From: Streptomyces olivaceus
Lineage (GTDB): Bacteria; Actinomycetota; Actinomycetes; Streptomycetales; Streptomycetaceae
Assembly: GCF_000721235.1 (NCBI RefSeq)
Contig: NZ_JOFH01000016.1
Coordinates: 1-64,000 of the forward strand
Reading direction: 5' to 3'
Length of the DNA stretch: 64,000 bases
Made by a program: the position numbers and the translations under genes. Below the pieces are notes generated by a model. The model worked only from the letters and a program-made list of their open reading frames with translations, ran no database searches and was not told the DNA's origin. Positions 41,419 through 53,640 of this stretch are shown here, piece by piece. Positions within the stretch are counted from its first letter, which is position 1. Each line of letters starts with the position of its first letter.

Positions 41419-42354
41419 TCATCCGACGTCGAGAACCGCCTTGCCGTGCAGCCGTCGGCCGAGCAGCGCCTCCACCGCTTCCGCGTGCCGCGTCCAGGGG
41501 CCGCGCCAGCTGATGCCCGGGTCAAGCCGGCCCGCGGCGACCTCGTGCGCCAGCCAGGTCAGGTCCGCGGAGAAGTCGGCGCCGGGGTCGCCGAAGAGGA
41601 AGAAGGTGCGGATCGACCGGTCGTGCCGCCCGCCGTCGCCCAGCAGGACGTCCGGCGACAACACGGCGTCGGCCCGGGAGGAGCGGCCCACGCTGACGAG
41701 GGTGCCGCCCGCCTCCAGCGCGGCGAAGGCGTCGACGAGGTGCGGTCCACCGACGTTGTCGAGCACGGCCCACACGGGCTGCCGTACGTCGGCGGGCTCC
41801 GGGTGGACCTCGTGCGCGCCCAGGGCCCGCAGCGCGTCCGCCCGTTCGGGGTCCCGGCTGACGGCGACGACGTGCGCTCCCGCGCGGGCGGCCAGCTGGA
41901 CGGCGTACCGCCCGACACCGCCGGAGGCGCCGGTGACCATGACGCGGCGGCCGAGCACCGGCCCCATCCGGCGCAGTACGTGCAGGGCGCTCAGTCCGGC
42001 CACCGGGACGGTGCCGAGCGCACCGGGGTCGGCGTCCTGCGGGGCGGTGCCGAGCAGCGCGGCGGGCACGGCCCGCAGTTCGGCCCAGCCCGTGTACCCG
42101 ACGGTGACGACCCGCTCCCCCTCGGCCGGGCCGGAGCCGTCGGCGGCCGCCCGTACGACGACACCGGCCGCGTCCCAGCCGAGCACGGTGCCGTCGGGCG
42201 TCTCGGGCCGGGTCGCGGCGTGGACCTCGCCGGAGTTCAGGGAGACGGCCTCGACCCGGACGAGCGCCTCGTGGGCGGCGGGCCGCGGCTCGGGCACGTC
42301 CTCCGCCAGCGTCAGATGTCCCGGCGAGGCGTGGTCGACGACGAGTGCGCGCAT
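41419..42354 (-). CDS. MDR-family zinc-type alcohol dehydrogenase/quinone reductase-like
   Basis: 311 residues. N-terminal GroES-like part (LVRVEAVSLNSGEVHAATRPE, VLGWDAAGVVV) precedes a Rossmann domain with VMVTGASGGVGRYAVQLAARAGAHVVAVSRDPER near 134-167. No structural-zinc cysteines or catalytic Cys/His zinc ligands appear, so it belongs with NADPH:quinone or enoyl reductases. It is divergent from a TetR gene with a 15-bp palindrome between them, the typical layout for a repressor and its target. Confidence 0.88.
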   Translation of the reverse strand: MRALVVDHASPGHLTLAEDVPEPRPAAHEALVRVEAVSLNSGEVHAATRPETPDGTVLGWDAAGVVVRAAADGSGPAEGERVVTVGYTGWAELRAVPAALLGTAPQDADPGALGTVPVAGLSALHVLRRMGPVLGRRVMVTGASGGVGRYAVQLAARAGAHVVAVSRDPERADALRALGAHEVHPEPADVRQPVWAVLDNVGGPHLVDAFAALEAGGTLVSVGRSSRADAVLSPDVLLGDGGRHDRSIRTFFLFGDPGADFSADLTWLAHEVAAGRLDPGISWRGPWTRHAEAVEALLGRRLHGKAVLDVG

Positions 42355-42407
42355 GGGGGTGCCTTTCACCTTCGGATGACCTTGGGATTCTGACGCGGGA
42401 GCGAAAG

Positions 42408-42422
42408 TGCCACAGTGTGGCA
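42408..42422. promoter_or_regulatory. Perfect palindrome TGCCACA-G-TGTGGCA, probable TetR operator
   Basis: Seven-base arms around one base, between the divergent reductase and TetR starts. It is 54 bp from either start codon, well placed to control both promoters. Confidence 0.6.
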
Positions 42423-42476
42423 TTGGCTCCAGTAGAGCATATGCACATCGCAGGCACGCGCGCTAGAATCCGTCCG

Positions 42477-43091
42477 ATGCCCCCCTCCGCCCTTTCCACC
42501 TCCGCCGAAGAGCCGGTCACCCTGCGCGAGCGCAAGAAGCAGCGCACGCGCCGGGCCCTGGCCGACACCGCCGTCACGCTCTTCGGCGCACGCGGATTCG
42601 ACGGCACCCCGCTGGACGCGCTCCTTGAGCAGGTCGAGGTCTCCCGGCGGACCTTCTTCCGCAACTTCCGCTCGAAGGAGGACGTGGCGCTCACCGCCGT
42701 CAAACAGCTCTGGGACGCCTACCTGGAGGCCGTGGACGCCGCCGAGAAGTCCGGACCGCTGGCCGACGTCCTCCTCGGCGCCATGCTGGCCACCCTGGAG
42801 CGCATGGACGAGGACTGGTACCGGCGCTTCCCTCCCACACTCCGGCTGGTCGCCGACTCACCGGCGCTCGACGGCCACGCCCTGCGGCACTGCGCCGAGG
42901 TCCAGGAGGAGCTCGTCCGCCGGCTGGGCGTACCGGACCGCCTCGAACTGCGGCTGCTCATCGAGTTCTTCGTGGCCGCCTGGCACTGCACCCTGGACGA
43001 GTGGCTGCCGGACTGCGCACCGGGCGAACTCCCCGCCCTGCTGCGCCGCTCCTTCGCATCGATGACCTCGGCCCTGACCCTGGAGGCGTGA
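42477..43091 (+). CDS. TetR-family transcriptional regulator
   Basis: 204 residues. DNA-binding domain RERKKQRTRRALADTAVTLFGARGFDGTPLDALLEQVEVSRRTFFRNFRSKEDV near 17-70. The C-terminal part is helical with a C-terminal FFVAAWHCTLDEWL. A TAGAAT hexamer (42464-42469) ends seven bases before ATG 42477, and no ribosome binding site is visible, so leaderless transcription is likely. It probably represses itself and the divergent reductase through the palindrome at 42408. Ligand unknown. Confidence 0.88.
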   Translation: MPPSALSTSAEEPVTLRERKKQRTRRALADTAVTLFGARGFDGTPLDALLEQVEVSRRTFFRNFRSKEDVALTAVKQLWDAYLEAVDAAEKSGPLADVLLGAMLATLERMDEDWYRRFPPTLRLVADSPALDGHALRHCAEVQEELVRRLGVPDRLELRLLIEFFVAAWHCTLDEWLPDCAPGELPALLRRSFASMTSALTLEA

Positions 43092-43116
43092 GCACGCCGG
43101 CACCCCGGCCGAGCCC

Positions 43117-43497
43117 TCAGCCGCGGTGCGCGACCGCCCCGGGACCGGCGTCGAGCGCGTCGAGCACCGCGTCGACGTTCTCCCTGGCCCACTCGGTCAG
43201 CACGTGGATCGGCCCGGTCAGCGACGCCCCGAGCGGGGTCAGCTCGTACTCGACGCGGGGCGGTACCTCGGCGTAGGCGTGGCGGCGGACGAGTCCGTGC
43301 GCCTCGAGCCGGCGGAGGGTCTGGGTGAGCACCTTGCGGGAGATGCCGCCGATCAGCTCGATCAGCTCGCCGTGACGCACCGGTCCCCTGCTGAGACCGG
43401 CGAGCACGACCACCGTCCACTTGTCGGCGATCAGCTCGACCGTCAGACGCCCCGGGCAGTCGGCGAGAAAGGGATCACCAGGACCGAAACCGCTCAT
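43117..43497 (-). CDS. HxlR-family transcriptional regulator
   Basis: 126 residues with the HxlR signature: CPGRLTVELIADKWTVVVLAGLSRGPVRHGELIELIGGISRKVLTQTLRRLEAHGLVRRHAYAEVPPRVEYELTPLG in consecutive pieces. One Cys near the N-terminus (Cys14) is at the position of redox-sensing cysteines in HxlR/YodB proteins. It is divergent from a quinone-reductase-like gene, similar to the QorR/qor2 arrangement known in Corynebacterium. It should respond to quinones, diamide or related electrophiles. Confidence 0.9.
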   Translation of the reverse strand: MSGFGPGDPFLADCPGRLTVELIADKWTVVVLAGLSRGPVRHGELIELIGGISRKVLTQTLRRLEAHGLVRRHAYAEVPPRVEYELTPLGASLTGPIHVLTEWARENVDAVLDALDAGPGAVAHRG

Positions 43498-43516
43498 GGC
43501 GCCAACGGTACCTGCG

Positions 43517-43533
43517 GGTTCCTGTCGGAAACC
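43517..43533. promoter_or_regulatory. GGTTCC-tgtc-GGAAACC inverted repeat, probable HxlR operator
   Basis: An imperfect palindrome 20-36 bp upstream of the HxlR start codon, between the divergent genes. Its spacing suits a dimeric winged-helix regulator. Confidence 0.5.
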
Positions 43534-43554
43534 TAGCCTGGTCACTCCCCCATT

Positions 43555-43653
43555 CGGCCGTCCCGGCCACCTCGGCCGTCTCGGCCACCTCGGCCGTCTC
43601 GGCCACCTCGGCCGTCTCGGCCACCTCGGCCGTCTCGGCCGTCTCGGCCGTCC
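43555..43653. repeat. 9-bp tandem array (11 units) in a divergent promoter gap
   Basis: Eleven units of CGGCC(A/G)(C/T)C(T/C), mostly alternating CGGCCACCT and CGGCCGTCT, run without interruption from 43555 to 43653. The array occupies more than half of the HxlR/reductase intergenic region, ending 24 bp before the reductase start. Confidence 0.95.
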
Positions 43654-43677
43654 GAACCAGGAGAGTGCAGGAAAATC

Positions 43678-44610
43678 ATGCGAGTCATCACCCAGCAGAC
43701 GCTCGGCGGCCCCGAGGTGCTCACCGTCGTGGACGCGCCCGAGCCCCGGCCCCTCCCGACCGAGGTTCTCGTCCGCGTCAAGGCGATCGGACTGAACCCG
43801 ATCGAGGCGCTCGTGCGCGCCGGCGAGTTCCCCCCGCTGCTCGGCCGGCCGCCGTTCGTCCTCGGCTGGGACATCAGCGGCGTAGTCGCGGAAGGGTCGC
43901 TGACGTATCGGTTCAGGCCCGGCGACGAGGTGTTCGGCATGCCCCTGTTCCCGCGGGCGGCGAACGCGTACGCCGAGGTCGTGTCGGCGCCGGCGCTGCA
44001 CCTGGTACGCAAGCCGGCGTCGCTCTCGCACGTCGAGGCGTCGGCGCTGCCGGTCGTCGGGCTGACGGCCTGGCAGGGCCTCGTCGACCTCGCCGGCGTG
44101 CGCGAGGGCGACCGCGTCCTGGTCCACGGCGGGGGCGGCGGGGTCGGTCACGTCGCGATCCAGATCGCGAAAGCGCTGGGCGCGCACGTGATCACGACCG
44201 CCGGCGGGGACAAGCGGGAGTTCGCCGAGGAGTGCGGCGCCGACGAGGTGATCGACTACACGGCGGTCGACTTCACCGAGGCGGCCCGCGACATCGACGT
44301 CGTGCTCGACACGATCGGCGGCGACACCGCCGAGCGGTCTCTCGCGGTGCTCCGTCCGGGCGGCCACCTGGTGACGGCGGTCGCCGAGGACGACGCACGG
44401 CTCGTCGCCCGGTACGAGGCGTCGGGCATGCGCTTCAGCGGCATCGCGGTCGACCCCGACCCGGTCGCCCTGCACGGCCTCGTCGACCTCGTCGAGCAGG
44501 GCAGGCTCCGAGTCCACGTGCAGGAGACGTTCCCGTTCGAGCGGGTCGCCGACGCACACCGGCTGCTCGACGCCGGCCACCTCCGGGGCAAGCTCGTCCT
44601 CAGCCTCTGA
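43678..44610 (+). CDS. NADPH:quinone oxidoreductase-like MDR enzyme
   Basis: 310 residues: MRVITQQTLGGPEVL start, VLVRVKAIGLNPIEALVRAGEFPPLLGRPPFVLGWDISGVV GroES-like part, then VLVHGGGGGVGHVAIQIAKALGAHVITTAGGDKREFAEECGADEVIDYT Rossmann part and a short C-terminal RLLDAGHLRGKLVLSL. No zinc ligands. It reduces quinones or conjugated carbonyls with NADPH and should be induced through the divergent HxlR regulator. AGGAGAG lies upstream of ATG 43678, just past the 9-bp array. Confidence 0.9.
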   Translation: MRVITQQTLGGPEVLTVVDAPEPRPLPTEVLVRVKAIGLNPIEALVRAGEFPPLLGRPPFVLGWDISGVVAEGSLTYRFRPGDEVFGMPLFPRAANAYAEVVSAPALHLVRKPASLSHVEASALPVVGLTAWQGLVDLAGVREGDRVLVHGGGGGVGHVAIQIAKALGAHVITTAGGDKREFAEECGADEVIDYTAVDFTEAARDIDVVLDTIGGDTAERSLAVLRPGGHLVTAVAEDDARLVARYEASGMRFSGIAVDPDPVALHGLVDLVEQGRLRVHVQETFPFERVADAHRLLDAGHLRGKLVLSL

Positions 44611-44738
44611 TCCCTCGTGCGCCGGGTACTTCGACGGCCTCGATCGCCTCGCCTGCGGAAGCCGGGGGCCGGGAGGCCGGGGGCCGGGAGGCGTCGGCGG
44701 GGGAAGCCTCAGCCTGCCCGAAGGCGGGGGTCGGGCCC

Positions 44739-45299
44739 TCAGTCCGCGGACTTCTTCTTGATCGGGTTCTCGGCGGGGCCGCACTGAGCGCTCGCACTGA
44801 CGGTGACGGCACCCTTGTTCGGCGCGTACGCCTGCTCGGCCTCTTCGGGAACGGGCGCCGTGCCCAGCAGCACCTCCCAGTCACCGGCCTCGGCGCTGCC
44901 CATGCTCATCTCACCGGGGCCGTCGGAGATCCGCTCGACGGGGCCGTCGGGCGTCCAGCCCCGTCGCTGCAGCCGGTGGATGATGTCCTGCACCGCCCCG
45001 GAGTCGAGGACTTCGCGAGTCGGCAGGGCGGCGTTGACACGGCAGTCCCGGCCCAGTGGGTCGTCCAGGACGACGAGATCGCCCAGGGACGCGGTCGCGG
45101 ACCGCAGGTCCTCTTCGACCTGCTCGACCGTTTTGCCGTTGGTCCCGCCTTGTCGAGCCGCCGGCGAGGCGGAGACCGACGCGCCCGTGCCGTCCGGCTC
45201 CGTCGGGGCGGTGTCGGCACGGCTCGCGCCTCCACCGCAGCTGGTGATCAGCAACACGACCGTACCGACGCCTACGGCCGCGAGGCCAAGTCTTCGCAC
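44739..45299 (-). CDS. Secreted lipoprotein of unknown function
   Basis: 186 residues from GTG 45299 with GGGAGGG upstream. The signal sequence RRLGLAAVGVGTVVLLITSC ends in a lipobox with Cys near 21, so the mature protein should be lipid-anchored outside the membrane. A Ser/Thr/Gly-rich linker of about 30 residues precedes a domain with three or four cysteines and GDLVVLDDPLGRDCRVNAALPTREVLDS. I do not recognise the domain. The C-terminus is Lys-rich. Confidence 0.75.
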   Translation of the reverse strand: MRRLGLAAVGVGTVVLLITSCGGGASRADTAPTEPDGTGASVSASPAARQGGTNGKTVEQVEEDLRSATASLGDLVVLDDPLGRDCRVNAALPTREVLDSGAVQDIIHRLQRRGWTPDGPVERISDGPGEMSMGSAEAGDWEVLLGTAPVPEEAEQAYAPNKGAVTVSASAQCGPAENPIKKKSAD

Positions 45300-45414
45300 C
45301 GGGGCTCACCCTCCCTTTGACGGCCTCCCACGGCCGTCGAACGGTGCAGTGTGGCACAGGGGCGGGGTCGCGGACACCGCCGTACGCCACCCCGGCGCCG
45401 CCCGGCAGGGGCCG

Positions 45415-46083
45415 TCACGGATGGAGCCGCCACCGGCCCTCGGAGACCACGTCCACCTCGCCGCCCCGGACGCGGACGGCCGACTCGTCGTCGAGGAAGT
45501 AGACCGGGAAGTCCGCCCGCGCGGCGATGCGATCGGCCCAGGCGTCGTCCCGCTCGGGGAAGTCCGGCGAGTACAGGTGGGGCTTGAGGTACCAGTCGAA
45601 GAGGCCGAACGGCGGTTCCACGGTCGTCGCGCCGAGCGCGTGGAGGTCGGCGGTGTCCCCGATGCCGTCGGCGGAGTGTGCGGTGAGATGGCGGCTGAAG
45701 ATCATCGACCCGGCGCTGAACCCCACGTAGACCCGGCTCTCCAACGCCTCCAGGATGCCGTCGGCGAGGCCGTTGCCGGTGATGCTGCGCGCGAGGTGGT
45801 AGTGGCTGCCGCCCCCGACGTGTATGACGTCGGCGTTCAGCAGCCGGTCGAGCACCATCGTGCGGGGAAGGCCGTTCAGCTCCAGGATGTCGAACTCCCG
45901 CCAGCCGAGGCCGTACATCCGGTTCATGTCCGCGACGACCCACCCGTGATCCCCGGGCTCGGCGACCGACGCCGTGGGCACGTACACGGCGTTCGCCGAT
46001 CCGAACGGCTTGCCCAGCATGTCGCGCAGCGCGTCCCGGAGCGTCTCGTTGCGCAGGCCGCTCGCCGTCAGCAGAAGGTTCAT
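45415..46083 (-). CDS. Peptidase E (S51 family, class I amidotransferase-like)
   Basis: 222 residues from ATG 46083. GGGSHYHLARSITGNGLADGI and the nucleophile elbow GFSAGSMIF (Ser near 122) mark the S51 aspartyl-dipeptidase family, followed by an acidic GLFDWYLKPHLYSPDFPERD with a His for the charge relay. It should cleave N-terminal Asp-X dipeptides or be a cyanophycinase relative. No signal peptide, so cytosolic. It shares strand with GPP34 upstream, with a 65-bp gap. Confidence 0.85.
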   Translation of the reverse strand: MNLLLTASGLRNETLRDALRDMLGKPFGSANAVYVPTASVAEPGDHGWVVADMNRMYGLGWREFDILELNGLPRTMVLDRLLNADVIHVGGGSHYHLARSITGNGLADGILEALESRVYVGFSAGSMIFSRHLTAHSADGIGDTADLHALGATTVEPPFGLFDWYLKPHLYSPDFPERDDAWADRIAARADFPVYFLDDESAVRVRGGEVDVVSEGRWRLHP

Positions 46084-46148
46084 CGGGCGAGCCAAACACG
46101 GCCGGCGGACGCGCGCAACGAACCCCGGGTCCCGCCCGGGGCGCCGGC

Positions 46149-46802
46149 TCAGGCGCTCCAGCCGCCGCCCACCGCCCGGCTCGACAGGTACGAGTCGCGC
46201 AGGGCCTTGCGCAGGCCGGGGACGGACTCGTCGTACCGCGCCTTGAGCGCCTTGAGCGCCTGCTTGTGGGTGCGGAGCTCCGCGTTGCTCCACACGCTGC
46301 TCGTCTCCAGCTCGGCCGTGAACACGGCCATGGTCAGCTCCTCGAAGGGAACGGACGCCGGGTCGGCCCCGTCCAGCACGGCCCCGCGCACCCGCTCCTG
46401 AAGGGCGGTCACCTCCTCCGGGTTGCTGACGGCGACCCGGTCGGCCGGGATGAGCCCCATCACCTTGCCGCGGGAGACGGTGACCTCCCCGGCGGCGGCG
46501 AGCTGGTCGCGCACCGGCGTCTCGGCCGTGTGGGCCTTGTTGTGCACGAACCGGAGCCAGTTCTTCGGCGTGCTGTCGGGCAGGTCCTGCCAGACGGAGG
46601 CGGCGAACGGGTCGTGCGGCGCCCTCCCGGGCTTGCGGACGACCTTCTTCTCCGTGATGCCGAGCAGACCGTCGCGGGCCAGCTCGGTGAGGGCACCGGC
46701 CCGCAGCAGCTGCCCGCGCCCCTGCATGTCGTCGAGCTTGAACTTGCCCTTGTCCACCGAGTAGCAGATCAAGTACAGCCGCTGCGGCAGGGTCGCGGTC
46801 AT
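46149..46802 (-). CDS. GPP34 (GOLPH3-like) family protein
   Basis: 217 residues from ATG 46802 with GAGGAGAA upstream. The N-terminus TLPQRLYLICYSVDKGKFKLDDMQGRGQLLRAGALTELARDGLL is the GPP34/GOLPH3 fold that binds phosphoinositides in eukaryotes; bacterial members are common in Streptomyces and their role is unknown. Two identical 15-bp operator-like sites lie just upstream, and two relatives lie before the divergent DUF3159 gene, so the pair is probably co-regulated. Confidence 0.85.
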   Translation of the reverse strand: MTATLPQRLYLICYSVDKGKFKLDDMQGRGQLLRAGALTELARDGLLGITEKKVVRKPGRAPHDPFAASVWQDLPDSTPKNWLRFVHNKAHTAETPVRDQLAAAGEVTVSRGKVMGLIPADRVAVSNPEEVTALQERVRGAVLDGADPASVPFEELTMAVFTAELETSSVWSNAELRTHKQALKALKARYDESVPGLRKALRDSYLSSRAVGGGWSA

Positions 46803-46869
46803 GGTGTTCTCCTCGGCGATCGACGCTTGCGGTGGCGGGCCAGGGGGCGTGCCGCACCGAAGGCCCGGA

Positions 46870-46900
46870 TGTCACTTAATGACAGTGTCACTTAATGACA
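46870..46900. promoter_or_regulatory. Two identical TGTCACTTAATGACA sites
   Basis: TGTCACTTAATGACA occurs at 46870-46884 and again at 46886-46900, 16 bp apart, 70-100 bp upstream of the GPP34 gene. The arms TGTCA/TGACA are perfect. Two degenerate copies lie at 47077 and 47095. Confidence 0.7.
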
Positions 46901-47076
46901 CGGACCGCAAGCACGCCCCCCGACGCCTTTCCGGCCCGAGCAGTCAACTGCCCGTTCGAGTCGCACGGTTAGGGGCAGAAGGGGTCAAGCGAACCCGCAG
47001 CCCGCAACAGGGAAGGGTCGACCGCCCAAGGAAACGGACATGTGACCTGCATCACACTAAGAGGGCTTGCTTGGAC

Positions 47077-47109
47077 TGTCACTAAATGCCAAGATGGCAC
47101 TAAGCGACA
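47077..47109. promoter_or_regulatory. Two degenerate copies of the TGTCA-N5-TGACA site
   Basis: TGTCACTAAATGCCA (47077-47091) and TGGCACTAAGCGACA (47095-47109) match the upstream pair at 11-12 of 15 positions. They lie 48-80 bp before the DUF3159 start codon, mirroring the pair in front of the divergent GPP34 gene. Confidence 0.6.
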
Positions 47110-47156
47110 CAGTGACACCGCATCGTCCCCCACTGAACTCGGGAGAACTGACCGCC

Positions 47157-47840
47157 ATGAACACCACGACCTCCCCGGCAACAGAGTCCGGCACGCAGAC
47201 GGATCAGGCGGCGCCCCCGCAGCGGCCTTCGGTCCTCGACCAGGCGGGCGGCCCCGCAGGAGTCGTCTACTCGGCCCTGCCCGCACTGGCCTTCGTCGTC
47301 GCCCACAACTTCACCGGCATCACCGGGTCGGTCCTCGCCGCCCTCGGCTTCGCGGTGGCGATCGGCGTGTGGCGCCTGGCGCGCAAGGAGTCGGTGCAGC
47401 CCGCGATCGGCGGCGTGTTCGGTGTCGCGGTCGCCGCCGGTGTCGTCTGGTTCACCGGGTCCGCCAAGGACTACTTCCTCATCGGCATCTGGGCGAGCCT
47501 GGCCGGCGCCGTACTCCTCCTCGCCTCCGTCCTGGTGCGGTGGCCGCTGGCCGGCGTGCTGTGGAACGCCGCCACCGGAAAGGGCCAGATCTGGCGCGCG
47601 GACCGGCGCTCGCGGCTGTACTACGACATCGCCACCCTGACGCTCACCGCCGTCTTCGGCGCCCGGTTCGCGGTCCAGCAGTACTTCTACGCCACCGACC
47701 AGGTCAACGAGCTGGGCGCCGCCAAGATCCTCATGGGCTTCCCGCTGCTCGCCGTGGCTCTCCTGGTGGTCGCGTGGGCCGCCCGCTGCTCCAACAAGCG
47801 GCTCAAGGAAATCGGCCTGCTGCCGGCCAAGCATGCCTGA
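47157..47840 (+). CDS. DUF3159 integral membrane protein
   Basis: 227 residues from ATG 47157. A polar leader of 30 residues is followed by about six hydrophobic helices (AGVVYSALPALAFVVAHNFTG, LAALGFAVAIGVWRL, IGGVFGVAVAAGVVWFTG, FLIGIWASLAGAVLLLASVLV, and a C-terminal FPLLAVALLVVAWAA). This is the DUF3159 family of actinobacteria; function unknown. It shares operator-like sites with the divergent GPP34 gene, suggesting a joint role at the membrane. Confidence 0.82.
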   Translation: MNTTTSPATESGTQTDQAAPPQRPSVLDQAGGPAGVVYSALPALAFVVAHNFTGITGSVLAALGFAVAIGVWRLARKESVQPAIGGVFGVAVAAGVVWFTGSAKDYFLIGIWASLAGAVLLLASVLVRWPLAGVLWNAATGKGQIWRADRRSRLYYDIATLTLTAVFGARFAVQQYFYATDQVNELGAAKILMGFPLLAVALLVVAWAARCSNKRLKEIGLLPAKHA

Positions 47841-47882
47841 CCCCGGGGTTCGTGCGAGCCCTCAGGCCCGCACGAGCCACTC

Positions 47883-47930
47883 GGCGGCGGACGGTTCTCC
47901 TCCCTCCTGGGAGAGGAACCGTCCGCCGCC
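47883..47930. terminator. Strong bidirectional hairpin terminator
   Basis: GGCGGCGGACGGTTC (47883-47897) pairs perfectly with GAACCGTCCGCCGCC (47916-47930), with an inner TCTCC/GGAGA continuation. It lies between the convergent DUF3159 and DinB genes and should terminate both. Confidence 0.8.
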
Positions 47931-47964
47931 TCTCGTTTCAGGCCCCTCGCGAGCCGGAACTCCG

Positions 47965-48546
47965 CTAGCCCATGCTCTTGGCCCCGTCCAGGGACTCGCG
48001 GAGGATGTCGGCGTGGCCGGCGTGCTGGGCGGTCTCCGCGACGATGTGCATCAGCACCCGGCGGGCCGACCACTCGGCGCCGGCCTCGAACCACGGGGCC
48101 TTCGGCAGCGGCCACGCGGCGTCCAGGTCCGGCAGCGTGGCGACCAGCTCGTCGGTGCGGCCGGCCACCTCGGCGTACGCGGCCAGCACACCGGCCAGCG
48201 TCTCGCCGGGGAGCATCCGGAAGTCGTCGGCCCGCCGGGCCCAGTCGGCCTCGGTCATCGCCGTGAAGTCCGGCATCGCCGACGGTCCGGTGCGGATGAA
48301 CTCCGCCCAGCCGCGCTCGACCGACGTCACGTGCTTGATCAGGCCGCCCAGACAGAGCTCGCCGGCGGTGGTCCGGAGCCCCGCCTGCTCGTCGGTGAGG
48401 TCGCGGGTGGGGAAGCGCAGGAAGTGGCGCTGCTTGGCGAGCGCCTCCAGCAGGTCGGCCCGTTCACCAGTGACGGCCGGGACGGCCTGGGCGTCGGCCG
48501 ACTCGTCGCGGGTGGCCGGGCCGGTGGTCCGCTCGTCGAAGTTCAT
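47965..48546 (-). CDS. DinB-superfamily (DUF664-like) protein
   Basis: 193 residues forming a DinB-like four-helix bundle: GERADLLEALAKQRHFLRFPTRDLTDEQAGLRTTAGELCLGGLIKHVTSVERGWAEFIRTG with the first metal-ligand-type His, then EWSARRVLMHIVAETAQHAGHADILRESLDG with the HxxxTAQHAGH pair that supplies the other ligands. Such proteins are metal-dependent, often bacillithiol/mycothiol-related transferases. A 25-bp perfect palindrome lies 57 bp upstream of the start codon. Reaction unknown. Confidence 0.88.
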   Translation of the reverse strand: MNFDERTTGPATRDESADAQAVPAVTGERADLLEALAKQRHFLRFPTRDLTDEQAGLRTTAGELCLGGLIKHVTSVERGWAEFIRTGPSAMPDFTAMTEADWARRADDFRMLPGETLAGVLAAYAEVAGRTDELVATLPDLDAAWPLPKAPWFEAGAEWSARRVLMHIVAETAQHAGHADILRESLDGAKSMG

Positions 48547-48602
48547 GGTCTCCGCCTTCCGGTGTTTTCCTGCTCCGTCGGTCGGGACCCACGCTAGGAA
48601 CC

Positions 48603-48627
48603 CTCTAGGTCAGCTCTTGACCTAGAG
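48603..48627. promoter_or_regulatory. Palindrome CTCTAGGTCA-N5-TGACCTAGAG
   Basis: Perfect 10-bp arms with a 5-base spacer between the FAD oxidase stop and the DinB-like gene start. The AT content and arm sequence look like an operator rather than a terminator. No adjacent regulator gene is present. Confidence 0.55.
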
Positions 48628-48664
48628 AGCCAACCTGCTGAGCTTTTTGGCGTGCGGAGCCGGC

Positions 48665-52767
<4,103 letters not shown>

Positions 52768-52785
52768 TCGCCCGCAGTACTACGT

Positions 52786-52820
52786 CAGAGGGCGCCCGGC
52801 GGAACGCCGGGCGCCCTCTG
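52786..52820. terminator. Perfect 15-bp hairpin terminator after serC
   Basis: CAGAGGGCGCCCGGC, loop GGAAC, GCCGGGCGCCCTCTG, directly between convergent serC and the truncated Rpn-like gene. Probably bidirectional. Confidence 0.88.
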
Positions 52821-52826
52821 TACGCT

Positions 52827-53558
52827 CTACCCTTCGACAAACAGCTCCTCGGCATGCGCCGCGCTCAGGGAGCGGTCGAACCAGGCCCCCAGGACGTCGA
52901 GATCGGTGCACCCGGTGACCCGCTCCCGGACGCTGTCGGGAACCTCGACACCCCTCACCTCAAGGATGCGCAGAATGTCCTCGGCCTTGCCCTCGGCCTG
53001 CCCCTTGGCGCGGCCCTCGAGCCAGGACTCCTCGACGATCGTCTTGCTGCCCGGGAAGTTTGGGGTGTAAGTGGCCATCAGATGCCTCCAGTACTCACGA
53101 CCTGAGCCCTCGCCCAGACCGATTTCGACGATCTCCGCCCAGTCCACACGGTCCACGTCCCCGCCCTCGCCCGTCTCCCCGTTGACCGCGGACCCGGACT
53201 TCTCGGCGTCGTACGCCACTCCTGACGCCAGCGCTTCCAGTATGGCAGTCAGCCCCGGATCCGTGGCGTGGGCGAGTGCGGAGAAGACGGCAACTGCAAG
53301 GTCCTGAGCCGCCTCGTCCGGCTCTGTGATCACGGGGAGACTTCCAGGCCCCAGAACCAGCGGGAAGACGACCATGCTCGTATGAAAGCCGCGCCCCACA
53401 CGGATCGGTTCCGCCGCCCAGGACGCGGTCACCTTGTCCTTGCACACCACCAGAAGGAACGGCGGCAGCCGGTACTTGGCGTACATGTGGGCCAAGTAGT
53501 ACGTCCAGCTGTTACCCGCAGCCGTCACCAGGACGGTGACAGAGGGCGTCGGGCACAT
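52827..53558 (-). pseudogene. 5'-truncated Rpn/PDDEXK-type nuclease-family gene
   Basis: From about residue 35 onward the translation matches the C-terminal two-thirds of the abundant Streptomyces Rpn/PD-(D/E)XK transposase-like family: NSWTYYLAHMYAKYRLPPFLLVVC, PLVLGPGSLPVITEP, a charged EGRAKGQAEGKAE linker and RERVTGCTDLDVLGAWFDRSL. The N-terminal 85-100 residues with the first catalytic motifs are missing, replaced by unrelated sequence (TSMCPTPSVTV) at about 53520. That breakpoint adjoins the promoter of the three-gene cassette. Presumably non-functional. Confidence 0.7.
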
Positions 53559-53586
53559 TGACGTCAAATGTGACGTGTTTGAATTC
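53558..53586 (+). promoter_or_regulatory. Possible promoter of the three-gene cassette
   Basis: TTGACG (53558-53563, within the palindrome TTGACGTCAA) is followed after 17 bases by GAATTC (53581-53586), a poor -10. The area is the most AT-rich nearby and lies 55 bp upstream of the first cassette gene. Confidence 0.35.
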
Positions 53587-53640
53587 CTCCCTCTGGGAAG
53601 GCGAACGCACATGGCTGGTCACGGGAGTTGGGGGACAACG

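Noticed and set aside
43555..43653. CRISPR-like array
   Set aside because: Units are 9 bp with no spacers, so it is a simple tandem repeat, and no cas genes are present anywhere in the window.
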